Source: Planctomycetota bacterium (GTDB taxonomy: Bacteria; Planctomycetota; UBA1135; GCA-002686595). From it: a stretch of 64,000 bases of DNA. The DNA is taken from positions 124,001 to 188,000 of the forward strand of contig JAKLKU010000010.1 in assembly GCA_023150475.1 (NCBI GenBank). The letters run 5' to 3'. Positions 6,982 to 15,232 of the stretch are shown in pieces; within the stretch, counting starts at the first letter, position 1, and each line of letters begins with the position of its first letter. The notes below the pieces were generated by a model, which searched no databases, was not told the origin of the DNA, and saw only the letters and a list, made by a program, of their open reading frames with translations. The position numbers and the translations under genes are program-made.

Positions 6982-8438
6982 GTCGATTTCGCTCGCTCGA
7001 GGATCGAAGTCGTCGAACGACCGGCGAGCAGCGGCGCCAAGTGCACTTGGCCGCCGTGCTTCTCGACCCACTCGCGACCGACGACGCCCTTGCCCTCCCA
7101 GTCCTGGCCCTTGACGAGCACGTGCGGCGTCACGCGTTCGATCAGCGCGAGCGGCGTGTCCTCGCCGAACGGCACGACCGCGTCGACCATCTCGAGCGCG
7201 GAGAGCACCGTCATGCGGTCCTCGAGCTTGTTGACCGGCCGCGTCGGGCCCTTGAGGCGCTTGACCGAAGCGTCGTCGTTCATGCCGACGATCAGGACGT
7301 CGCCTTTCGACCGCGCGAACCGCAGGTAGTCGACGTGACCGGCGTGCAGGATGTCGAAGCAGCCGTTGGTGAAGACGATGCGTTTCTCCTGCGCGCGCCA
7401 CTGGCTGACGACGAGCTCGACGTCCTCGGGCCGCAGGATCTTGCCGTGGTGCTCGGGCACTTCGCCGAGCACCGTCGAAAGCTCTTCGCGCGTCGTCGAC
7501 GCGGCGCCGCGTTTGCCGACGACGATGCCGGCGGCGTGGTTCGCGAGGTGCACGGCCGTCGCGAGCGGTGAACCCGCGCCCAAACACAGCGCGAGGTGCG
7601 AGATCACCGTGTCGCCCGCGCCCGTGACGTCGAACACGGCGCGCGCCATCGTCGGCACGCGCGCGCTCTCGCCGGTCTTCGCGACGCGGTAGTACATGCC
7701 GTCCGGGCCGAGCGTGATCACGGCGGCGTCGAGCGACGCGATCGCGATCAGCTCCTCCGCCGCCTTCGGCACGTCTTCGAGGCTCGCGAGCTTGCGCCCG
7801 ACCGCCTCCTCCGCCTCCTTACGGTTCGGCGTGACCAGCGTGGCCCCGCGATAACGGCGGTAGTCGTGCCCCTTCGGGTCGACGAGCACCGGGATCGAAC
7901 GTTCGCGCGCCGCGCGGATCGTCGCGGCGATCAGTTCGTCGACGAGCAGTCCCTTGCCGTAGTCGGAGAGGATCACGGCGTTCGCTGCGTGGACGCGCGC
8001 CGGGAGCTCGACGAGCAGCTTCGCGAGCAACGGCTTCGGGATCGGGTGCGTCTTCTCCCAGTCGACGCGCAGCATCTGGTGGATGCCGCTCGTCATGCGC
8101 GTCTTCTCGATCGTCGGGCGGTCCGGATCGACGACGCACGCCGACGTCTCGACGCCGATCTCCTCGAGCAGACCGCGCAAGCGCCGGCCGCGCGAGTCGT
8201 CGCCGAGCAAGCCAATCACTTCGACGGTCGCTTCCATCGAGCGCAGGTTCGCCGCGACGTTGCCGGCGCCGCCGAGGCGTTCGTCGGTCAGCTTCGCGTT
8301 GAGCACCGGGATCGGCGCTTCCGGCGAGATGCGCGAGACTTCGCCCGACACGTAGCTGTCGAGGATCAAGTCGCCGATCACCAGGATCCTCGGACGCGCG
8401 AGCGCCGCGAGCGCCGCTCTGAGTTCGCGAGTGTTCAT
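6966..8438 (-). CDS. hldE: Bifunctional heptose 7-phosphate kinase / heptose 1-phosphate adenylyltransferase
   Basis: The 490-residue protein has the two-domain layout of HldE (RfaE). Residues about 1-320 are a PfkB/ribokinase-type kinase with an N-terminal GDLILD motif, a GGAGNVAAN substrate motif and the DVTGAGDT anion-hole motif. Residues about 350-485 are a nucleotidyltransferase with FTNGCFDILHAGHVDYL (HxGH class). Together they make ADP-D-glycero-beta-D-manno-heptose for the LPS inner core. The length equals that of typical HldE. It starts 10 bases after hldD, so hldD-hldE form an operon on the minus strand, downstream of the lipid A genes lpxK and the acyltransferase. All catalytic landmarks look intact. 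Confidence 0.95.
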   Translation of the reverse strand: MNTRELRAALAALARPRILVIGDLILDSYVSGEVSRISPEAPIPVLNAKLTDERLGGAGNVAANLRSMEATVEVIGLLGDDSRGRRLRGLLEEIGVETSACVVDPDRPTIEKTRMTSGIHQMLRVDWEKTHPIPKPLLAKLLVELPARVHAANAVILSDYGKGLLVDELIAATIRAARERSIPVLVDPKGHDYRRYRGATLVTPNRKEAEEAVGRKLASLEDVPKAAEELIAIASLDAAVITLGPDGMYYRVAKTGESARVPTMARAVFDVTGAGDTVISHLALCLGAGSPLATAVHLANHAAGIVVGKRGAASTTREELSTVLGEVPEHHGKILRPEDVELVVSQWRAQEKRIVFTNGCFDILHAGHVDYLRFARSKGDVLIVGMNDDASVKRLKGPTRPVNKLEDRMTVLSALEMVDAVVPFGEDTPLALIERVTPHVLVKGQDWEGKGVVGREWVEKHGGQVHLAPLLAGRSTTSILERAKSTPPTC

Positions 8439-8448
8439 CGCCGCTCTT

Positions 8449-9393
8449 CTAACGCCAGTAACCGTCGGATTCCTTCAACGTGCGCACGTAGGTCGCCACG
8501 CCGGTCTCGAGCGACGAGAACTCGACGTCGCAGCCCGTGCGACGCAACGCCGTGAGGTCGGCGCGGGTGAAGCGCTGGTACTTGCCTTCGAGCTCCGCCG
8601 GGAACGGGATCTCGACGATGCGCGCGCCCGAGTAGTGCTGCTTCACTTCTTCGGCGAGCGCACGGAAACTCTCCGCGCGGCCCGAGCCGCAGTTGAAGAT
8701 GCCGCTCTGGTCCGGATGGTCGAGGAACCAGAGGTTGACGTCGACCGCGTCGCCGACCCACACGAAATCGCGGCGGAAGCGCTCGGAGCCCGCGAAGATC
8801 TCGAGCTTCTTCGTGCTCTTCACTTGGTGGTGGAACTTGTAGACCACCGAGGCCATGCGGCCCTTGTGGTTCTCCTGCGGTCCGTAGACGTTGAAGTAGC
8901 GCAGGCCGACGATCTGCGACTTCGCGTGCGGCAACACGGTGCGCACGTGGCGGTCGAAGAGGAACTTCGAGAACGCGTAGACGTTGAGCGGGTACTCCGA
9001 GCGCGGATCCTCGACGAACCCGTGGTCGCCGTCGCCGTACACCGACGCGGACGACGCGTAGACGAACGGACAACGGCCGTGCGCGAAGCCGAGCAACGTC
9101 TTCGAGTACTCCGTGTTGACCGCGAGCATGTAGCGGCCGTTCTTCTCCATCGTGTCGGAGCACGCGCCCTGGTGCAGGATCGCGTCGATCTTCGCCCACG
9201 GCGACGGCCCGTTCAGGCGCGCGAGGAAGTCGCGGTAGTCGATGAACTCCTGGAACTGGAGCGTGTTGAGCCCTCGGTGCTTGTCGCCGTTCTCGAGGTC
9301 GTCGACGACCACGATGTCGGTGATGCCGCGGCGGTTCAGTCCGCGCACGAGGTTCGAGCCGATGAAGCCGGCGCCGCCGGTGACGATGTACAT
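8449..9393 (-). CDS. hldD: ADP-L-glycero-D-manno-heptose 6-epimerase
   Basis: The 314-residue protein is an extended short-chain dehydrogenase of the HldD (RfaD) family. It begins with the Rossmann motif TGGAGFIGSN, followed by the VVDDL dinucleotide-binding strand and an early Leu-Asn-Arg-Arg-Gly-Ile region typical of HldD. The catalytic YAFSK (Y-x3-K) and the preceding SSASVYG serine region are present, as is a C-terminal GCDVEFSSLETG stretch. It converts the D,D to the L,D form of ADP-heptose, the step after HldE. It directly precedes hldE (10-base gap). Heptose-containing LPS is thus predicted for this organism. Confidence 0.94.
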   Translation of the reverse strand: MYIVTGGAGFIGSNLVRGLNRRGITDIVVVDDLENGDKHRGLNTLQFQEFIDYRDFLARLNGPSPWAKIDAILHQGACSDTMEKNGRYMLAVNTEYSKTLLGFAHGRCPFVYASSASVYGDGDHGFVEDPRSEYPLNVYAFSKFLFDRHVRTVLPHAKSQIVGLRYFNVYGPQENHKGRMASVVYKFHHQVKSTKKLEIFAGSERFRRDFVWVGDAVDVNLWFLDHPDQSGIFNCGSGRAESFRALAEEVKQHYSGARIVEIPFPAELEGKYQRFTRADLTALRRTGCDVEFSSLETGVATYVRTLKESDGYWR

Positions 9394-9546
9394 GGGGAGT
9401 GGGTTCGGGCGTGGCCCAAGAGGAACGCGGAGCAGCGCCCATGAAAGCGCGCGGGACGCGCGCTTCCAAGTGTCCGCGTCGTGAGGGGCACGGAATCGAC
9501 GCGCGACGCGCCGAGACTCCAGCGGCGCCGCGGCGCCGGCCCGCCT

Positions 9547-10557
9547 TCAAGGCGCGGGCGGCGCGACGGTCGGTCTTTTTTTCCGGTAGCGGTCGTGGAG
9601 CCAGAACGTCTGCTCCGGCCGGCGCATCAAGAGCGCCTCGAGCTCGCGGTTGACGACCGTCATCACTTCGACCGGGTCCTTGCCCGCGAGCTCTTCCGGT
9701 CGGATCACGCGCGTGAACACGAGCTCCCAGTGGAACGGCCGGTCGGTCAGCCAGCAACCGAAGAACACGAGCGGCGCGCCGACGCGGCGCAGCATCACGG
9801 CGGCGCCGCGTTCGCACTTCGCGCGCCGGCCGAAGAAGGGCGCGACGACGTACTTCTTGCGGGCGCGTTGGTCGAGGAAGAGCATCACGCTGCCGCCGGC
9901 CTCGAGCACGGTCGGGATCTGGCTCGCCGCACCGTGGCGCGGGATCAGCCGCACGTGGTGGCGCTCGCGGATGCGTTGGAAGTGGCGCGAGAGCCGCTGG
10001 TTGCGCGGCGGGCGCGACACGACGTAGAACGGCTTGAACCCGAGCCACGGCAACGCGCCGCCGCCCGCTTCCCAGTCGCCGGTGTGCGCGGTCACCAGGA
10101 ACGCGCCGCGCCGCTCGGCGAGCAGCGCGCGCACGTCGTCCGACATCGTCACCGAATAGCGCGCGAGCGGCGAACCGGTCCCGAGCTCGCGCTCGAAGCG
10201 CTGCGTGCGCAGCGTCACCGTCACCACGTGCCGCCACGCCGCGCGCACCAGGCTCTCGACGCGCTCCTTGGGCGGCGGCGCGCCCGACGTGTGCGTCAGC
10301 GCCTGGGTCACGTACTCGCGGGCCGCGCGCGATCGGCCCGGCTGCACGGCGGCGGCGAGCGGCGCGACGACGTTCGTGAAGAGCTTCTGCGCGCCGTGCG
10401 GCAGGGCGCCGATCGTCGCGAGCACGCTGCGATAGAGCACGTACTCGACGAACGGCACGAACCCGGTGCGATCGCCGAGCACCGGTTGGCTCGCGACCGG
10501 CCAATCCGTTTCGACGAGGCCGAGCTCGCTCCGTTCACCAGGTCCGAGCTCAGCCAT
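9547..10557 (-). CDS. LpxL/HtrB-type lipid A acyltransferase
   Basis: The 336-residue product belongs to the lysophospholipid/lauroyl acyltransferase family. The catalytic H-X4-E motif is seen as HTGDWE inside LVTAHTGDWEAGG, and the later FFGRRAKCERGAA block matches the family's substrate-binding strand. The ATG at 10557 overlaps the lpxK stop by eight bases, which fixes the start; the longer frame upstream is only shadow. The protein should add a secondary acyl chain to lipid A at the inner membrane. LpxL and LpxM cannot be told apart here, so no symbol is given. A 153-base gap separates it from hldD. Confidence 0.86.
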   Translation of the reverse strand: MAELGPGERSELGLVETDWPVASQPVLGDRTGFVPFVEYVLYRSVLATIGALPHGAQKLFTNVVAPLAAAVQPGRSRAAREYVTQALTHTSGAPPPKERVESLVRAAWRHVVTVTLRTQRFERELGTGSPLARYSVTMSDDVRALLAERRGAFLVTAHTGDWEAGGGALPWLGFKPFYVVSRPPRNQRLSRHFQRIRERHHVRLIPRHGAASQIPTVLEAGGSVMLFLDQRARKKYVVAPFFGRRAKCERGAAVMLRRVGAPLVFFGCWLTDRPFHWELVFTRVIRPEELAGKDPVEVMTVVNRELEALLMRRPEQTFWLHDRYRKKRPTVAPPAP

Positions 10558-11713
10558 GGAGCCCCTCGTGCAGCGCCTTGCGCGCGCGCTCCGCTCGCGA
10601 CCCGGGCAACGCGTCGAGCAACGCCGCGAGCACCGAGGCCCCGGCGACGAGCTCGAACTCGATCGCGAGCGTCCACACCTTCGCGCCGAGCGGCCGCAGC
10701 TTGACCGCGTCCTTCGCCGTCGTGACGACCAGGCTCTCGCGCGCAAGCCGCGCGACGTCGTCCGCAGACCACGCGTGGTGATCGGGCGCCGCTTCGTGAC
10801 GTTCGACCGTCACGCCGAGCGCGCGCACGGCGCTCTCGAACGCCGCCGGATGCGCGATGCCCGACGCGAGCACCGCCGCACGACCACGGAGCGCGTCGAG
10901 CGGCGCGCGCGTGCCGTCCGGCGCGAGCCAAGCGCGCGGCCGATGCACGCTCTCGAGCACGGCGCGGCCGGGCGCGAGCTCGGCGAGTTCGTGCTTCAGC
11001 GCCTCGAGCGCGCTCGCCTCGCACTGATCGACGCGCGTCAAGACGAGCGCATCGGCTCGCGCGAGCGCGCTCGGCGGCTCGCGCAAGAGCCCCCGCGGCA
11101 AGAACGCACGCACCGGCGCGCCGTTCGCCGCGACGAGCCCCCAGGGCCGCGTCGCGTCGACGAGCGCGAGATCGAGATCACGCGCGAGCCGGCGATGCTG
11201 GAAGCCGTCGTCGAGCACGATCACGTCGACGCCGCGCTCGACCAGCGCTTGGCCCCCCCGCACTCGGTCGGGATCGGCGACGTGTTCGACGCCGGGCACG
11301 AGCTCGGCGAGCAACGCCGCTTCGTCGCTCTGCGCGCCGGTGTGGCCGCGTGCCGAGTTCGCGACCTTCGCCCCGTAGCCGCGCGACAGGACGCCGGCGC
11401 GCCGGCCGCGGCGCGTGAGCTCGTGCACGAGCCACGCGACGAACGGCGTCTTGCCGGTGCCGCCCGCCGTGACGTTGCCGACGCTGACGACTGCGGCATC
11501 GAGCCGCGCGCTGCGCAGGAGCCCGAGGTCGTAACACGCGCCCCGCGCCCGCGCCGCGACGCCGAACAGCGCCGCGGGCACACGCAAGAGCTCGATCGCG
11601 CCGCCGCGCCGTGCGAGACGTTCCTCGAGACGCGGCGCGACCTGTCCGGCAATCCTCGGTCCAACCGCCATTCCGCGCCGGGAATGGGACCCCTTGCCGG
11701 CCCCGCCGCTCAT
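10550..11713 (-). CDS. lpxK: Tetraacyldisaccharide 4'-kinase
   Basis: The 387-residue protein shows LpxK landmarks. A P-loop reads SVGNVTAGGTGKTP near residue 80. It is followed by a LSRGYGAK motif, a DDGFQHRRLARDLDL stretch typical of the family, the ATRPWG region and a late ATTAKDAVKL-like strand. It phosphorylates the lipid A disaccharide precursor at the 4' position on the inner face of the inner membrane. It is the first gene of the lpxK / acyltransferase / hldD / hldE run. The length is somewhat above the E. coli enzyme because of loop additions. The start at 11713 gives a plausible N-terminus; an internal ATG 14 codons later is an alternative. Confidence 0.93.
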   Translation of the reverse strand: MSGGAGKGSHSRRGMAVGPRIAGQVAPRLEERLARRGGAIELLRVPAALFGVAARARGACYDLGLLRSARLDAAVVSVGNVTAGGTGKTPFVAWLVHELTRRGRRAGVLSRGYGAKVANSARGHTGAQSDEAALLAELVPGVEHVADPDRVRGGQALVERGVDVIVLDDGFQHRRLARDLDLALVDATRPWGLVAANGAPVRAFLPRGLLREPPSALARADALVLTRVDQCEASALEALKHELAELAPGRAVLESVHRPRAWLAPDGTRAPLDALRGRAAVLASGIAHPAAFESAVRALGVTVERHEAAPDHHAWSADDVARLARESLVVTTAKDAVKLRPLGAKVWTLAIEFELVAGASVLAALLDALPGSRAERARKALHEGLHG

Positions 11714-12049
11714 GGGACGCTCGTCCCCCTACACAGGCTTCGATCCGCCGACATGCCAGGAGCCTGGCGTCAAACTGGACGAAGTAAAGCACCAGAGCCC
11801 GCAGACGCGCACGAGACCGGCACTTACCGCCCGCGCACGTGGCGAACCGAGCCGAAGGGCCCGCCGGAGCGAGCCGAGGCAGCCCGACACGCATCGCGCA
11901 CCCGATGTCGAGGCGGTTCCCCTACGCCACAGCCCCCCCGCGGCGCCACCCACGCCGTTGCGCGGATGGTGCGGTCGCTGGGCCCCGCAAGCCAAGTCGT
12001 GGCTCAACGCAGACGCCCCGGCAAGCGCCGCCCTCGCCGCTCCGCCCGG
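11714..12049. other. Gene-free region upstream of lpxK
   Basis: This 336-base stretch separates lpxK from a small secreted gene reading the same way. The only structure I see is a 14-base inverted repeat at 11755-11768 (GCCAGG, two bases, CCTGGC), about 45 bases before the lpxK start. It could be an operator. No convincing -35/-10 pair or RNA gene was found. Confidence 0.4.
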
Positions 12050-12544
12050 TCACTTCGTTCGATGAATGTCGACGACGAGCTGAGAGGTCTTGGTGACCGC
12101 GGACCAATCCAACGTGCCGCTGGGTTGGATCTTGACTTCGTAGGAGTGCATCGTCGACGCGGCGACATCGAGGCCGAGTGACGGGTCGATTCCGCCAAGC
12201 GTCAGGGTGACGACGTCCTTGCCCGACGCATTGACTTCGACCAAGCCGTGGAGTTGGCCGAGCAGAGTGCGCCGATCGCGTCGGAAGTTGATGCAGTAGC
12301 CGAGGCAACGAACGTCACCAGACGTCTGACTGTAGAGCGTTCCAGTCAACTGAAGGTCGAAATCGGAGTACACACCATCGCCATGGAACACGCGCTCGGC
12401 GATCTCGTGATCACAGACGGCACTCTGCGCCGGCGTCGCGTCTTGTCCTAGGGCTGCTGGGCGCAGCCCGAACATCGCGGCCGAGAGGCACGCGAGGGAC
12501 AGCGATGACACGGTCGCGAACGACACGAACCCAGTTCGACTCAT
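12050..12544 (-). CDS. Small secreted protein of unknown function
   Basis: The 164-residue product has an N-terminal signal peptide (about residues 1-34, hydrophobic core around 11-25, ending near LGQ). The mature part is predicted beta-rich, with a short cysteine pair (RCLGYC) and repeated Thr/Val strands. I recognise no family. It lies 56 bases downstream of another small secreted gene on the same strand, and the pair may be co-transcribed. Base composition here is visibly less GC-rich than in the neighbouring lpx genes, which may point to recent acquisition or weak codon selection. Function unknown; probably extracellular or periplasmic. Confidence 0.6.
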   Translation of the reverse strand: MSRTGFVSFATVSSLSLACLSAAMFGLRPAALGQDATPAQSAVCDHEIAERVFHGDGVYSDFDLQLTGTLYSQTSGDVRCLGYCINFRRDRRTLLGQLHGLVEVNASGKDVVTLTLGGIDPSLGLDVAASTMHSYEVKIQPSGTLDWSAVTKTSQLVVDIHRTK

Positions 12545-12600
12545 GATCTGTCTCCCAGTTTGATGAATGCAGAGCGACCGCTACGACGCCTCGAGCCCGG

Positions 12601-12906
12601 CTAGTGGGGTTGGGTGCAGAACCCTACCAAGTCCGTGCACTCGTCCACCGAGCCCCAAGTCTCGCCGGGTTTCGGCGCGACGTTCATGCCAAAACCGACC
12701 GCCTGAGCGGTACTCGTGTCACGGACAGCAATCGAGCCCGACGAGCCATCGAGGTGGAACGTGATCGTCGTGGTTCCATCGCCGTTGTGGCAGACATGGA
12801 AGTCGCCATCACATCCGGAAACACCACAGGGAGCTGCACAGGGCATCGCAATGCCGGCGAACAGCGACGTCAGCAGGCCTGCGAGGATTTGTCGGCAGTG
12901 CAGCAT
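12601..12906 (-). CDS. Small secreted Cys-rich protein of unknown function, downstream of a poly-G tract
   Basis: The 101-residue product begins at the ATG complementary to 12904-12906. A longer open frame exists, but only this start gives a clean signal peptide (LLTSLFAGIAM, ending near residue 24). The mature part is short, with six or more cysteines, a DGDFHVCHNGDG stretch and Thr-rich strands, and it ends in FCTQPH. I do not recognise the family. A 13-base G tract (minus strand) lies about 53 bases upstream, inside the spacer of a possible promoter, so expression might be phase variable. It precedes the secreted gene at 12050-12544, and both could form a small operon. Confidence 0.5.
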   Translation of the reverse strand: MLHCRQILAGLLTSLFAGIAMPCAAPCGVSGCDGDFHVCHNGDGTTTITFHLDGSSGSIAVRDTSTAQAVGFGMNVAPKPGETWGSVDECTDLVGFCTQPH

Positions 12907-12949
12907 GGGCTCGAGCTGCGGGATGAAGTTTGTGAATTTGACTCGCAGG

Positions 12950-12983
12950 ATCCTATCTCCCCCCCCCCCCCGGTCCATGTCGA
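12950..12983 (-). promoter_or_regulatory. Possible promoter with a 13-G tract in its spacer
   Basis: On the minus strand a TCGACA (-35-like, 12978-12983) and a TAGGAT (-10-like, 12950-12955) flank a 22-base spacer that contains 13 consecutive G (12959-12971). A spacer of 17 would need about eight G. Slippage in such tracts is a known on/off mechanism, for example at Neisseria porA. The two boxes are weak matches, so this is a hypothesis. Confidence 0.3.
12959..12971. repeat. Homopolymer of 13 cytosines
   Basis: A run of 13 C on the plus strand, the longest homopolymer I noticed. It is a likely site of replication slippage and also of sequencing or assembly error. Confidence 0.95.
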
Positions 12984-13258
12984 GGCGCGCCCGTGGATTG
13001 CCGTCGCCACAGCGGAACAGCTGCTTCAAGACGGCGGCAGAACCCGAACAGGGCGAAGCATTGTGCGCCGCGCCGCACGCCTCTCGGACAGTTCGAGCTC
13101 GAGCCGCAGGCTGCTCCGACATCGACGAGTCTCGAGTGTCTCGCCGAACCACTGTCCACGTCCTCGAGTCCGCGCCGCCCGACGCAGGCGCGGACGGCTC
13201 GCGGACACACGTCGACGCGTCCAAGATCCGCGGGCGCGAATCCGAAGCGTCAGTCGGG
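12984..13258. other. Gene-free region between the small secreted genes and rpoZ
   Basis: Together with the promoter-like part, the gap from 12907 to 13258 spans 352 bases. Open frames here have no start-site support and no family resemblance. I see no hairpin with a T-run and no RNA gene. Confidence 0.4.
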
Positions 13259-13480
13259 TCAGAGCGTCGGCGGCGGAGTCGTCTGCTCTTCGTCGGGGAT
13301 CAGCTCGATCAACCCGCGCTCCATCTCGAGGAACGCGACCTTGATCGGATTGCGCTCGCGGGTCTCGATCAACGGCGCGGCGCCGCGGATCAGCTCACGC
13401 ACGCGCTTTTGCAAGAGCGCCGTCTTGTGGAAGGACCCGGAGACCGACTTTTGGAGGCGTTGCGGGAGGGTGAGTTCCAT
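13259..13480 (-). CDS. rpoZ: DNA-directed RNA polymerase omega subunit
   Basis: The 73-residue product has the compact pattern of the omega subunit. An N-terminal helix contains SGSFHKTALLQKRVREL, matching the family 'R-x2-L-v-x2-A-x-R-x2-q-L' helix. A GAAPLIETRERNP loop follows, then the hallmark NPIKVAFLEMERGLI helix, equivalent to the family 'k-P-x2-i-A-l-x-E-i-x2-G-i'. A short acidic and Pro/Thr tail follows. Omega aids assembly and stability of RNA polymerase. The start at 13480 gives the usual length. A sigma70-like promoter lies about 105 bases upstream. Similarity is by pattern only, so a small chance of another omega-like protein remains. Confidence 0.72.
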   Translation of the reverse strand: MELTLPQRLQKSVSGSFHKTALLQKRVRELIRGAAPLIETRERNPIKVAFLEMERGLIELIPDEEQTTPPPTL

Positions 13481-13585
13481 CGACGATCCGGCAGGTGTCC
13501 GCGAGTGGCGAAAGCGGGATGGGAGGAGGCGACGAAGCGAGCCCGAGCCTCGGCACGCGGCCGGGCGGGTTTTCGCGAGCCGAGC
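13481..13585. other. Leader of rpoZ
   Basis: About 100 bases lie between the predicted promoter start point (near 13579) and the rpoZ ATG. I see no regulatory RNA in it. The remainder of the 313-base gap up to 13793 contains the promoter and no gene. Confidence 0.35.
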
Positions 13586-13614
13586 TTTATACCCGGAGCC
13601 GGCGTCGGACTCAA
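13586..13614 (-). promoter_or_regulatory. Sigma70-like promoter of rpoZ
   Basis: The minus strand reads TTGAGT (13609-13614), exactly 17 bases, then TATAAA (13586-13591). These match the TTGACA and TATAAT boxes at four and five of six positions with ideal spacing. Such AT-rich boxes are rare in this GC-rich window, which raises confidence. Confidence 0.55.
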
Positions 13615-13793
13615 TGCGGCGCGAGAGGCGGGCGTCCGGCGCAGGCCGCCCGCGACCTCGGCGCGCTGAGCCGCACCGGACGGATTCCTGCGCCGGCGAG
13701 CCTTCGCGCGCCCACGGTGGGCTCCCGCGAGCCCGGCCACGCCGGCCAGGTCGGTCGTCCCGGGCGCGCTCGCGCTCCGACGCCTCGGCTGGT

Positions 13794-15044
13794 TCAAAGC
13801 CCGAGCGGGTTCTCCGCCGGCAGCACCAGATCCGCGCGTTGGGAGGGCGGAAACGCCTCGTCGAATGCGCGCTGGACCGGCAACGACGTCCGCCGCGCGC
13901 GGATCAGGATCTCGGGGTCGCCTTCGCGGGCAGCGAGCCGCCGCAAGGCGACCGCTTCGTCGAGCTCGAGCGAGAGCACCCGTTCCAGCACGCCGCGCAG
14001 CCGCGGATGGGTCAGGAAGAGCCCCTGCAGGATCAAGAGCCCGTCGCCCGGCAGCACTTCGCCCGCGCGGGTGACCACCGGCTCGCCTCGGCGGTGCGGC
14101 TGGATCACCGTCTCGATCAGGCCGTCGAGATCGAACGTCGCCTGCACGTGCTCGAGCGGTGAGAGCTCCCCCGCCGGCGCGCCGAGCAGATAGTCCTCGA
14201 GCGCGACGACCGCGCACGGGATGCGCCGCGCGCGCAGGAGCTTCGCGACGTCGCGCGCGAAGATGCTCTTGCCCGCGAGCAGCCGCCCCGTGACGCCGAG
14301 CGTCGTCGCGCAGAGCTTCGACTTCGACGCGTCGAGCACGCGCGCGCGCATCAAGGCGTCCTCGATCCACGCGCCACGACGCTCGAGCAGCGGCACGAGC
14401 TCCGCGAGGTCGAAGAGCTGCGCCTCGAACTCGATCGTCTCGCCGGCTTCGGCGAGGCCTTGCGCGAGGTGCACGTGCGGCAAACCGTTCGCGTGCGCCG
14501 CTTCCGCGTCGGGCGAACGATCGCCGACCATCACGGCGGAGCGCGTCTCGAAGAGCTCGAGCAGGTCGCGGACCATGTCGCTCTTCGTGTGCACGCGCGG
14601 CGAATCGAGGCACCGCGCCGCGTCGACGAGCTCGGAGAGCCCGAGCTCCTCCTGCATGCGCTTCAAGTAGCCCATCGCGCAGTTCGAGGCGATGCCGAGC
14701 TTGAGCCCGCGCCGGCGCAGCTCGACCAGCGCGTCGCGCGCGCCGGGCATGAACGCCGCTTGGCCGCCGCGCACGGCCTTCTCCTCTTCTTCGACGCAGC
14801 GCTTCATCACGTGGGCGCGCTGGGCGGGCGAGAGGTCGGGGAAGACTCGCCGGAAGCCGACTTCGAGCGGGAAGCCCACCATCGAGAGCCACGCCTGCGC
14901 TTCCGGCAGCTCGCGGGCGAGCCCGAGCTCCTCGAACGCCCGCCGGGCGCCGGTGCGCGCCGCGGCGACCCAGAAGCCGCCGGTCGCGACGAGCGTCCCG
15001 TCGAGGTCGAAGATCACTGCGTCGAAGAGGATCGGCCCGGGCAT
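13794..15044 (-). CDS. HAD-superfamily phosphatase fused to a uridine-kinase-like P-loop domain
   Basis: The 416-residue product has two enzymatic halves. Residues 1-225 are a phosphoglycolate-phosphatase-like HAD domain: FDLDGT with D13 and D15, an IASNC motif near 119, the lysine region around 154 and the VMVGDRSPDAEAA motif at 171-183. Residues about 240-416 resemble a nucleoside kinase: a Walker A variant GRLLAGKS at 253-260, a downstream Glu-Asp strand (VVALEDYLL), an ILQGLFL strand like the family's 'iiEG', and an Arg-rich lid. The ATG at 15044 is chosen because the HAD domain starts there. The gene reads away from rpoZ's promoter region and is divergent from the M28 operon. The substrate is unknown; coupling of a phosphatase to a kinase suggests salvage or metabolite repair. 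Confidence 0.75.
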   Translation of the reverse strand: MPGPILFDAVIFDLDGTLVATGGFWVAAARTGARRAFEELGLARELPEAQAWLSMVGFPLEVGFRRVFPDLSPAQRAHVMKRCVEEEEKAVRGGQAAFMPGARDALVELRRRGLKLGIASNCAMGYLKRMQEELGLSELVDAARCLDSPRVHTKSDMVRDLLELFETRSAVMVGDRSPDAEAAHANGLPHVHLAQGLAEAGETIEFEAQLFDLAELVPLLERRGAWIEDALMRARVLDASKSKLCATTLGVTGRLLAGKSIFARDVAKLLRARRIPCAVVALEDYLLGAPAGELSPLEHVQATFDLDGLIETVIQPHRRGEPVVTRAGEVLPGDGLLILQGLFLTHPRLRGVLERVLSLELDEAVALRRLAAREGDPEILIRARRTSLPVQRAFDEAFPPSQRADLVLPAENPLGL

Positions 15045-15232
15045 GAAGGGCCAGAGCCTAACGGCGAGTCCGCTCCGCGAGAATGCGCTCGGGTTCGGGA
15101 CCTGTCGGAGCACGCGCAGACGCCACGCTGCTCGTTCCCGTGCGGCGGCCGACCGTCTATCCTCTTGCGTTGCTCCGCGTCCAGTTCCGCCGCGAACCGG
15201 CGGCTCGCGCCCTCCCCCGTCGCACGCCCCCT

